5,134 nt of DNA from Chloroflexota bacterium (GCA_016191985.1 JACPVB010000090.1:1-5134), one strand, 5' to 3'; shown: positions 1 to 5,003, counted from the first letter of the stretch. Notes: a model not told the origin generated them from the letters alone. Numbers and translations: made by a program.

Positions 1-95
1 CGAGACACTCACCGCACTGCATCCGCACCGCGGTGCATGTGTCGGTCGCGAAGAACGCTCCCTCACATCGTCCCGATGTTCTTCGGGAGGGTGAC
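1..95. other. GC-rich stretch of overlapping inverted repeats, possible attenuator or leader RNA remnant
   Basis: No recognisable gene lies here. All three forward frames stay open to about base 94-111, but their translations look like no protein I know. The stretch holds a 12-bp perfect palindrome GCACCGCGGTGC (25-36). An 8-bp stem pairs CGAAGAAC (49-56) with GTTCTTCG (78-85). A competing hairpin pairs CCCTC (60-64) with GAGGG (87-91) and ACATCG (65-70) with CGATGT (74-79). The last two arrangements exclude one another, as in attenuators. GCACCGCGG followed by CGCTCCCTC faintly recalls the 3' end of a T-box leader, but the UGGN that reads the tRNA end is absent (CCGC instead) and no synthetase gene follows. 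There is no strong T-run after the hairpin. The structure is seen; its function is a guess. Confidence 0.35.
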
Positions 96-129
96 ATATA
101 CTTTTGATTAAATAGCGCTAAATGGGGGA

Positions 130-157
130 TTAACCTTATTCCGCCGGTAGGTATAAT
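130..157 (+). promoter_or_regulatory. Sigma-70-type promoter of the lipoprotein gene
   Basis: A perfect -10 box TATAAT lies at 152-157. TTAACC at 130-135 matches the -35 consensus TTGACA at four of six positions, with a 16-bp spacer. Transcription would begin near 163-165, giving a leader of about 25 nt that contains the Shine-Dalgarno site of the following gene. Confidence 0.6.
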
Positions 158-176
158 GAAAAAAAATTTAGTAATT

Positions 177-182
177 AAGGAG
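177..182 (+). promoter_or_regulatory. Shine-Dalgarno site that fixes the lipoprotein start
   Basis: AAGGAG stands 7 nt before the ATG at 190 but only 4 nt before an in-frame GTG at 187. The spacing favours ATG 190 over GTG 187. It is the only strong Shine-Dalgarno site among the plus-strand genes of this window. Confidence 0.75.
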
Positions 183-189
183 ATTAGTG

Positions 190-651
190 ATGAAAAAATA
201 TGGAATATTGCTTGCGATCCTGTCGTTGGTGTTTGCCTCGCTCGCCTGTCAGACGCTAACGGCCGGGGGCAGTGAAGTTGACCAGGTAGAAACCCTGCCC
301 CCCGTTAACACGGACGATGAACCTACCCTCCCTCCCGAATCCCCGAATGACCCCGACTTTTCCTTTGGTGGAGATACTGAATTCCCAATGCCTGATGATG
401 CGACGAATGTTGTCAGCGTGGCGGGGACGGTGAACTACCAGACCAACCTAAGCCTGGATGAGGTGATGGCTTTTTATCGCGATTATTACGGCAAGCAGGG
501 ACTCACAGAGCGCGAGTTGCTGACGACGGTGACAGACGGCGTTTTCAGCTTCGTGTTTGACGGCCATGAAAGTGGGAAGGCTGTCGTCATCCAGGGTGTT
601 GACCTTGGCGATGGCAGTATGAATGTAAACATTTCCCTTCAAGATATTTAA
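190..651 (+). CDS. Small secreted lipoprotein of unknown function
   Basis: This encodes a 153-residue predicted lipoprotein. The N-terminus has two lysines, a hydrophobic core (about residues 5-18) and a lipobox-like SLAC with the lipidated cysteine at position 20, so the mature protein should be anchored on the outer face of the cytoplasmic membrane. Residues 21-65 form a low-complexity linker rich in Pro, Asp, Glu and Thr, typical of a tether. Residues 66-153 look like a compact alpha/beta domain starting with FPMPDDA, with a helix around DEVMAFYRDYYGKQG and alternating hydrophobic strands after it. I do not recognise a named family; similar short lipoproteins are, from memory, common in Anaerolineae. 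A GTG one codon upstream would add one Met, but the Shine-Dalgarno spacing supports ATG. It has its own promoter and appears to be a single-gene unit, ending 20 bp before the foldback element. Confidence 0.8.
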   Translation: MKKYGILLAILSLVFASLACQTLTAGGSEVDQVETLPPVNTDDEPTLPPESPNDPDFSFGGDTEFPMPDDATNVVSVAGTVNYQTNLSLDEVMAFYRDYYGKQGLTERELLTTVTDGVFSFVFDGHESGKAVVIQGVDLGDGSMNVNISLQDI

Positions 652-671
652 CCTGGGCAAACGATAAAAAA

Positions 672-793
672 AGTCCCTAAAGGATTTACAGAGTATCACA
701 TAATTTAGTAAACAGAAAATTGAATTTTTTCTCGCAATTTTCGACAAAATGTTTCCTTAATTATGAGACAAGTGATAGAAACCTTTAGGGACT
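672..793. repeat. 122-bp foldback element (MITE-like) between convergent genes, also likely pabBC terminator
   Basis: The ends are a perfect 12-bp inverted repeat: AGTCCCTAAAGG at 672-683 and CCTTTAGGGACT at 782-793. The interior is also self-complementary in the same order: TATCAC (694-699) with GTGATA (772-777), ATAATT (700-705) with AATTAT (759-764), GTAAACA (708-714) with TGTTTCC (750-756, one mismatch), and GAAAATTG (715-722) with CAATTTTC (735-742) around a 12-nt loop. The whole element can therefore fold into one long imperfect hairpin. On the minus strand it is followed by seven T (A-run at 666-672), so it could end pabBC transcription. The plus side has no T-run. No clear target-site duplication is visible and no protein is encoded. 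It is either a decayed MITE or an elaborate terminator. Confidence 0.7.
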
Positions 794-799
794 ATCTAT

Positions 800-2524
800 T
801 TAAAGGATTGACTCTCTTTGTATCTCAACTTCCGCCCATTTTCTAAGCGAGTTGACCAGGAATATTTTGGAGCATTTCAATAATTCATCCTTGTGGATGA
901 TGCGTTCCTTGATCTGACCTGTCTCCAGCAAATAGGCGCGGAATGTGCCGGGGAGCAGTCCGCAGGCAAGGGGAGGGGTGAAGCGTTCTCCATCCATGTC
1001 AACAACGAGGTTGCCGATGGTGAACTCCGTCAGTTCATTTTTTTCGTTGAAGAGCAAAACGTCATCGCATTCATTCTGTGGGATGGGGTAGATCTCGCGG
1101 CGCGTAGTTTTGTGAAAGAAAAATGCGTTGTTTGAATCAATGGCATTCTCTGCAAGGCGGGCCTTGAAAACTTTTTCCTGTGAATGAAAGTCCTTCACTT
1201 CTTCCGAGAATTTACCAAAGCGGCTGAGCAAAACTTTTATGCGTTTTTGGGATGTAAATTCCGCGGCGATTCGATCAAGAAATTTTTTCAACTTTTCCCT
1301 TGAAAATGAAAAGTCAAAATAATCCGCCGAATCTGCCATGCGTGTGATGTGCTTATCCAATAAAAAATACCCTGCGTCCGGCGTCCAGAGCATGGTTTCA
1401 AAAAGAGAAAATTCCTGAGGCGGTTCCGTCAACACACGGGATTTCAATAGGGCCTCACTGTACTCGTCCGCGCTGGTCGAGTCCCAGACGATGCCGCCGC
1501 CCACGCCATATTCCGCCTGCTGTTTTGTTTTGTCTATCAATGCGGTGCGGATGGCTACATTGAATTGCGCTTTGCGGTTTGGGGATATGTATCCAATGCC
1601 GCCTGTGTAAACCTTTCGCGGGGTTGTTTCAAGTTCTGAAATTATTCTCATCGTGCTGACCTTCGGCGCGCCCGTTATCGAAGCGCAGGGAAATAATGCG
1701 GAAAATATTTCCGTGACCGATGCCTTTGTCTTTGCCTGTACTGTAGAGGTCATTTGAAAGAGCGTTGGATATTTTTCCACTATGAACAATTCAGGGACTT
1801 GCACACTGCCAATTTCAGCAATCCGCCCAAGGTCATTGCGGACCATATCCACGATCATCACATTTTCAGCGCGATTTTTGATGGAACGATGCAGCCATTC
1901 CATTTGGGCTTTATCTTCCTGCGTGGTGCGCCCGCGCTTCACTGTCCCTTTCATGGGGCGGCTGTAAATCCGGTCTCCATCCAACCTGAAAAATAATTCA
2001 GGAGATGCCGAACAAATGACATGTTTCTCCGAATGGATGAAGGCCGCATATTTATTCTGGCTTTGGGCGAGATGCAAAAAGAAGTTCCATTCATCTTCGT
2101 CAAAGTCCGCATTCAGGCGCATCGTGTAATTGACCTGATACGTCTGCCCGCGGGCGATTGCGTCTTTTATTTTTTCGATGGCGGTGTTATAACTCTCGCG
2201 CTCGATGCTTGGCTGCCAGTGGAGCGGCGCTGGTTTATGGTCGGAAGCAGGCAGGTCGATCACATCTGGTTTTGGATACAACCCAAACCAGAGCAAGGGA
2301 AATCCCTCGGGTTTTATTACTTGCAGCGCCTCGTCAAAGGCAGGCGCGGCCTCGTAGCTGACAAACCCCGCCGCATGCCAGCCGTGTGTGTTGACAAGGT
2401 CTTCAACCTCTCCCAATGTTTTGCGCACATCCCGGATCTGCTCCGCTTGCAGGATTTTATGCGGATGTGAAAAATGCAGCCAGTCGTTGCTGTTTTTCAA
2501 TAAGACTTCATTTATTCCGATCAA
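800..2524 (-). CDS. pabBC: Fused aminodeoxychorismate synthase component I / aminodeoxychorismate lyase
   Basis: This 574-residue cytoplasmic fusion makes p-aminobenzoate for folate. Its N-terminal part aminates chorismate, using ammonia from a PabA glutaminase not seen here; its C-terminal part releases pyruvate from the product. Residues about 1-100 are the N-terminal region and 105-365 the chorismate-binding domain: SPELFFRLDG (174-183), RPMKGT (189-194), the MIVDMVRNDLG block (223-233), SITGAPK (282-288) and FNVAIRT (321-327). Lys192 in the PMKGT motif corresponds to the catalytic lysine of PabB (Lys274 in E. coli), where anthranilate synthase has Ala; this argues for PabB over TrpE. Residues about 370-570 are a class IV aminotransferase-fold lyase, with the likely PLP lysine Lys472 in HKTTRR and a GLLPG motif at 522-526. 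The start is TTG, supported by GAGG 5 nt upstream and by the N-terminal homology reaching that point. The stop lies 6 bp from the foldback element. Confidence 0.93.
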   Translation of the reverse strand: MIGINEVLLKNSNDWLHFSHPHKILQAEQIRDVRKTLGEVEDLVNTHGWHAAGFVSYEAAPAFDEALQVIKPEGFPLLWFGLYPKPDVIDLPASDHKPAPLHWQPSIERESYNTAIEKIKDAIARGQTYQVNYTMRLNADFDEDEWNFFLHLAQSQNKYAAFIHSEKHVICSASPELFFRLDGDRIYSRPMKGTVKRGRTTQEDKAQMEWLHRSIKNRAENVMIVDMVRNDLGRIAEIGSVQVPELFIVEKYPTLFQMTSTVQAKTKASVTEIFSALFPCASITGAPKVSTMRIISELETTPRKVYTGGIGYISPNRKAQFNVAIRTALIDKTKQQAEYGVGGGIVWDSTSADEYSEALLKSRVLTEPPQEFSLFETMLWTPDAGYFLLDKHITRMADSADYFDFSFSREKLKKFLDRIAAEFTSQKRIKVLLSRFGKFSEEVKDFHSQEKVFKARLAENAIDSNNAFFFHKTTRREIYPIPQNECDDVLLFNEKNELTEFTIGNLVVDMDGERFTPPLACGLLPGTFRAYLLETGQIKERIIHKDELLKCSKIFLVNSLRKWAEVEIQRESIL

Positions 2525-2529
2525 AGTTG

Positions 2530-2533
2530 CCTC
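2530..2533 (-). promoter_or_regulatory. Shine-Dalgarno site supporting the TTG start of pabBC
   Basis: Read on the minus strand, GAGG lies 5 nt before the TTG at 2524-2522. It falls inside the 12-bp gap to the divergent vanZ gene. No in-frame ATG occurs near the beginning of the reading frame; the next candidate is another TTG eight codons in, without such a site. Confidence 0.55.
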
Positions 2534-2536
2534 AAT

Positions 2537-2914
2537 ATGAAAAAACTCCTTTCAATTTTACCGCGTTGGTTTCCCCCGGTTCTTCTCATGCTGATTATCT
2601 TTGCATTTTCCTCGCGCCCCAGTGACGACCTGCCAAATTTTCAAGGTTGGGATTACTTCGTCAAGAAGGGCGCTCACGCCGTTGGGTACGGACTGCTGGC
2701 TTTGTCTTATCTACACTTTTTCAAATGGGACAGGAAATATTATCCGCTTGCCTGGCTGCTGGCCGTGTTATATTCCGCTACTGATGAATTTCATCAGTCT
2801 TTTGTCCCCGGACGGCACGCGGCGATTACGGATGTTTTGATTTTTGATAACCTGGGTGCATTCATGGTGTTGCTGGCACATTATTATCATCGCAGAAAAA
2901 ATGAAAGAAAATAA
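2537..2914 (+). CDS. VanZ-like family membrane protein
   Basis: This is a 125-residue integral membrane protein of the VanZ-like family. Hydrophobic segments fall at about 11-25, 45-62, 70-84 and 99-117, with a positively charged C-terminal tail (HRRKNERK). The family signature is clear: K44-x2-H47 in the KKGAHAVGYG segment, then TDEFHQSFVPGR (82-93), and D99 and N105-GA in the last helix. VanZ itself gives low-level teicoplanin resistance, but most small family members are uncharacterised, so no resistance role should be inferred. The ATG at 2537 gives the expected N-terminus, yet no Shine-Dalgarno site precedes it, and its promoter must overlap the 5' part of pabBC. The stop codon lies inside the left arm of the terminator stem. 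Confidence 0.88.
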   Translation: MKKLLSILPRWFPPVLLMLIIFAFSSRPSDDLPNFQGWDYFVKKGAHAVGYGLLALSYLHFFKWDRKYYPLAWLLAVLYSATDEFHQSFVPGRHAAITDVLIFDNLGAFMVLLAHYYHRRKNERK

Positions 2915-2950
2915 AAATGAGTGCGGCGATAACCGCACTCATTTTTATTT
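2909..2950. terminator. Bidirectional intrinsic terminator between vanZ-like gene and scpA
   Basis: A perfect 18-bp inverted repeat (2909-2926 and 2933-2950) surrounds a 6-nt loop CGATAA. The GC-rich core GAGTGCGG/CCGCACTC is flanked by A-rich sequence on the left and T-rich on the right, so each strand reads as hairpin plus U-tract. It stops transcription from both convergent genes: the vanZ-like stop codon (2912-2914) is within the stem, and the scpA stop is 14 bp away. Confidence 0.92.
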
Positions 2951-2964
2951 GCCAATTACTAGTT

Positions 2965-3738
2965 TTACTCAAACTCGATCTCGATCTCCTCATCGTCTTT
3001 CCAATCGCCCATCTTCTCGAACTCAATTTCTCCAAACAATTCATTTTGAACGGCGGAGATGTGATAGCGTTTAATGAGTTCGAGCATTGCTAAAAATGTC
3101 ACCACAATTTCAACGCGCGTGGATTTGTCTGTGATTAATCCGCTAAACGTCATGCGCTGGATATTTCTCATCGTTTTGGTGATGAACTCGATCTTCTCGC
3201 GGATCGTCACCCGCGGCGCAGTGATGATGACGCCAAGCGGCTGTTTTTCTTTGCCCTTTGAAAAACCTGATTCAGCCGCCGCAAGTAAACCTTCCAGCGT
3301 TAAATTAGAGAGGTCAAGTTTGGCTTCCACCTTGGGCGGTGGAGCGACGCGTAGATAAGTGCGCAGGTTATTTTCCTGCCGTTCCACCAGCCAGCCCGCA
3401 ATTTCCTTGTAGCGCTTGTAAAGTTTTAACTGGTCGATTAGTTCGGTGCCTGGGTCTTCTTCACCTGGCTCACGTTCAGGCGGGCGCGGCAGCAATGCTT
3501 CGGACTTGATCTGCACCAGTTTCGCCGCGATCACAAGAAACGATGAAATTTCATCAGGCATCAACTGTTCCAGCCCGTGCAAATAAGACAGGTATTGGTC
3601 TGTCACGGTAGCGAGCGAAATGGCGGTAATGTCCAGTTCGGCGCGCTCGATCAGGTTGAGCAAAAGATCAAGCGGCCCCTCATACACCGAGGTCTGCACT
3701 TTATAGCCGCCAATTTGATGTCCCAAAATGTTATCCAT
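2965..3738 (-). CDS. scpA: Segregation and condensation protein A (kleisin subunit of SMC-ScpAB)
   Basis: This 257-residue cytoplasmic protein is the kleisin that bridges the SMC dimer heads and binds ScpB in chromosome condensation and segregation. The N-terminal SMC-binding region is well conserved: VYEGPLDLLLNLIERAELDI (18-37), then VTDQYLSYL (45-53) and FLVIAAKLVQIKSEALLP (67-84). A charged, less conserved middle contains RPPEREPGEEDPG and a helical KLYKRYKEIAGWL block. The C-terminal winged helix (about 175-241) includes FLAMLELIKRYHISAVQ (215-231) followed by FGEIEF. An acidic tail (DDEEIEIEFE) ends the protein. Length is normal for the family. scpB, a common downstream neighbour, is absent here: the next gene is convergent vanZ. 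No Shine-Dalgarno site precedes the ATG; a TATAAT box 9 nt upstream suggests a leaderless or almost leaderless transcript. Confidence 0.94.
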   Translation of the reverse strand: MDNILGHQIGGYKVQTSVYEGPLDLLLNLIERAELDITAISLATVTDQYLSYLHGLEQLMPDEISSFLVIAAKLVQIKSEALLPRPPEREPGEEDPGTELIDQLKLYKRYKEIAGWLVERQENNLRTYLRVAPPPKVEAKLDLSNLTLEGLLAAAESGFSKGKEKQPLGVIITAPRVTIREKIEFITKTMRNIQRMTFSGLITDKSTRVEIVVTFLAMLELIKRYHISAVQNELFGEIEFEKMGDWKDDEEIEIEFE

Positions 3739-3747
3739 AGCGCGCGA

Positions 3748-3753
3748 ATTATA
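3748..3753 (-). promoter_or_regulatory. -10 box of scpA, nearly leaderless
   Basis: A perfect TATAAT on the minus strand lies 9 nt before the scpA ATG. With initiation 6-8 nt downstream of the box, the mRNA would begin within a few bases of the start codon, which fits the missing Shine-Dalgarno site. No good -35 box is seen. The same nine bases, TATAATTCG, form the opposing moaC promoter. Confidence 0.55.
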
Positions 3754-3760
3754 TCATCTT

Positions 3761-3792
3761 GCCCTGAGCGAAGAGTAACGCAGTCGAAGGGC
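3761..3792. repeat. GCCCT...AGGGC interspersed-repeat-like element in the divergent promoter region
   Basis: The element starts GCCCTGAGCGAAG and ends CAGTCGAAGGGC. The outermost GCCCT/AGGGC pair as a short inverted repeat, and CGAAG occurs twice inside it. From memory, similar CTTCGACT...CGCTCAGGG sequences recur between genes in many environmental bacterial genomes; that is recall, not a search. It fills the space where the -35 regions of scpA and moaC would be expected. Confidence 0.4.
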
Positions 3793-3795
3793 GGT

Positions 3796-3801
3796 TATAA
3801 T
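3796..3801 (+). promoter_or_regulatory. -10 box of moaC, leaderless arrangement
   Basis: A perfect TATAAT ends 6 nt before the moaC ATG at 3808. Initiation would fall at or next to the A of the start codon, so the transcript should be leaderless. This agrees with the absence of any Shine-Dalgarno site in front of moaC. No convincing -35 box is visible. Confidence 0.6.
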
Positions 3802-3807
3802 TCGATT

Positions 3808-4287
3808 ATGTCTAAACTAACTCATATTGATGAACACGGCCAGGCCAAAATGGTGGACGTGGGTCACAAGCCTGATAGCGAGCGGACTGCCATTGCGCGC
3901 GGCGAAGTCCACATGAAGAAAGAGACATTGGATTTGATTCGTGCCGGGCAAATCCAAAAGGGCGATGTCTTGACCGTGGCACAGATCGCCGGCATCACCG
4001 CCTCAAAACGGACCTCGGACCTGATCCCGTTATGTCATCCTCTCCCAATCTCGAAAATTGACGTGGACCTCGCCCTTGACGATTCCCTGCCTGGCGTTAT
4101 CATCACCGCCACTGTCAAAGTGACCGGCAAAACCGGCGTCGAGATGGAGGCATTGACCGCTGTCTCCGTCGCCGCGCTCACCGTCTACGACATGGCAAAG
4201 GCCGCCGAAAAGACGATGAAGATTCAGAACATTCGTCTCGTGGAAAAACATGGCGGCATGAGCGGCGATGTGGTAAATGAGCCATGA
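3808..4287 (+). CDS. moaC: Cyclic pyranopterin monophosphate synthase
   Basis: MoaC converts the MoaA product, 3',8-cyclo-7,8-dihydroguanosine triphosphate, to cyclic pyranopterin monophosphate, early in molybdenum cofactor synthesis; it acts in the cytoplasm. The 159-residue protein aligns without gaps over most of its length to E. coli MoaC as I recall it (161 residues). The active-site residues keep the same numbers: Lys51, Cys76-His77 in LIPLCHP, Glu112 and Glu114 in GVEMEALTA, Asp128 and Lys131 in YDMAKA. One difference is the usual C-terminal GGKSG, which here reads GGMSG (Met151). The start MSKLTHID matches the family exactly. The open frame continues 77 codons further upstream, but that part is antisense to scpA and is not MoaC-like. 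It is the first moa gene in this window; moaA is not present. Confidence 0.95.
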   Translation: MSKLTHIDEHGQAKMVDVGHKPDSERTAIARGEVHMKKETLDLIRAGQIQKGDVLTVAQIAGITASKRTSDLIPLCHPLPISKIDVDLALDDSLPGVIITATVKVTGKTGVEMEALTAVSVAALTVYDMAKAAEKTMKIQNIRLVEKHGGMSGDVVNEP

Positions 4288-4289
4288 TG

Positions 4290-4330
4290 CGTAATCCATA
4301 ATTACGAATCACAAATCACGTATTACGAAT
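4290..4330 (+). repeat. ATTACGAAT direct repeats with small hairpin between moaC and the cupin gene
   Basis: CGTAAT (4290-4295) and ATTACG (4301-4306) form a 6-bp stem with a 5-nt loop. ATTACGAAT occurs at 4301-4309 and again at 4322-4330, a 21-bp step, with AATCACAAATCAC in between. The stem has no following T-run, so it is unlikely to be a strong terminator and transcription may well continue into the cupin gene. Confidence 0.5.
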
Positions 4331-4358
4331 TCAAAGTTGCCGCCATTTGGAAATAACC

Positions 4359-4724
4359 ATGGATTATTCCTCAATCAACCTCCAGGAAAAACTCTCGAAA
4401 TTCTCCGTGCATTGGTCGCCGAAGATCATTGCCCAGATGAACGATTATCATCTCAAGCTGGCAAAAGTGCAGGGAGAATTCGTCTGGCACGACCACCCTG
4501 AAACGGATGAAGTCTTCATCGTCGTCAAAGGCCATTTGGATATTCTTTTTCGTGATGGCAAGGTCTCGTTAAACGAAGGCGAAATATTCGTTGTTCCGAA
4601 AGGCGTGGAACATAAGCCTGGTGCAGAAAACGAGTGCCATATCCTTTTGATCGAACCCGCTGGCACGGTCAACACTGGTGACGTGAACGATGACCTTACA
4701 GCCCCAAATAATATCTGGATATAA
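4359..4724 (+). CDS. Small single-domain cupin protein
   Basis: This 121-residue protein is a single cupin beta-barrel of the mannose-6-phosphate-isomerase-like small cupin type. Motif 1 is HDH-PETD-E (His44, His46, Glu51) followed by VFIVVKG; motif 2 is GEIFVVPKGVEH with His85. The 3-His/1-Glu metal site is complete, so it should bind a divalent metal. Close relatives that I recall keep the same HWSPKII, QGEFVWH and EGE..VPKGVEHKP blocks, but their function is not established. It lies between moaC and moaD, and its stop is only 2 bp before the moaD ATG, implying co-transcription and translational coupling. I chose ATG 4359 because relatives begin here and a weak GGAA precedes it; a TTG four codons upstream (4347) is less likely. 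A role in cofactor synthesis or molybdenum handling is inference from position only. Confidence 0.88.
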   Translation: MDYSSINLQEKLSKFSVHWSPKIIAQMNDYHLKLAKVQGEFVWHDHPETDEVFIVVKGHLDILFRDGKVSLNEGEIFVVPKGVEHKPGAENECHILLIEPAGTVNTGDVNDDLTAPNNIWI

Positions 4725-4726
4725 GA

Positions 4727-4975
4727 ATGAATCATATTAAACTTTTGTTTTTTGCAACCATCCGTGACCGTGCAGGGACGAAATCCATGGAAATGGAAGT
4801 CCCCGCAGATATGACGATACAGGGCTTGAAGGATAAACTTTCGAACGATTATCCCAACCTGAAAGATTCCATGAAATCGGTGCTCATCACGATCAACCGC
4901 GAGTATGCGTTCGATGAAGCAATCGTCCCTCCCGATGCGGAAATCGGCATGTTCCCGCCCGTCTCCGGCGGGTGA
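4727..4975 (+). CDS. moaD: Molybdopterin synthase small subunit (sulfur carrier)
   Basis: MoaD is a ubiquitin-fold sulfur carrier. Its C-terminal glycine is adenylated and thiocarboxylated, and it delivers sulfur to cyclic pyranopterin monophosphate within the MoaD2-MoaE2 complex. The 82-residue length matches the family (E. coli about 81). The first strand reads IKLLFFATIRDRAG (4-17), and the protein ends in the diagnostic FPPVSGG, with the two terminal glycines at 81-82 immediately before the stop. It starts 2 bp after the cupin stop, with only a poor ribosome site, so translation is probably coupled. The moaE gene follows after 28 bp. ThiS-like carriers are shorter, and the FPPVSGG end plus the neighbours settle the assignment. 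Confidence 0.94.
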   Translation: MNHIKLLFFATIRDRAGTKSMEMEVPADMTIQGLKDKLSNDYPNLKDSMKSVLITINREYAFDEAIVPPDAEIGMFPPVSGG

Positions 4976-5003
4976 AATTACCAATTACAAATTTAAATCA
5001 GCC

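Noticed and set aside
1..111. Partial reading frame entering from the left edge
   Set aside because: All three plus frames are open only because the stretch is GC-rich; none gives a recognisable protein, and the dense palindromes fit structured RNA better.
448..747. 99-codon minus-strand open frame over the lipoprotein end and the foldback element
   Set aside because: It runs through the hairpin and is antisense to the lipoprotein; the composition is not protein-like.
2021..2470. 149-codon plus-strand open frame inside pabBC
   Set aside because: Antisense shadow of the conserved chorismate-binding region; no coherent domain or start signal.
2537..2914. Glycopeptide resistance gene
   Set aside because: VanZ-like membership is clear, but there are no van regulatory or ligase genes and most family members have no known resistance role.
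3577..3807. In-frame 77-codon upstream extension of moaC
   Set aside because: It is antisense to the start of scpA, has no MoaC similarity, and the internal ATG at 3808 matches the family N-terminus and follows a TATAAT box.
4347..4358. TTG start for the cupin, four codons earlier
   Set aside because: Relatives begin at the ATG at 4359, and a weak GGAA precedes that ATG at workable spacing.
4448..4984. 178-codon open frame on the minus strand
   Set aside because: It is the antisense shadow of the cupin and moaD genes, both of which have clear family motifs; its translation has no recognisable domain.
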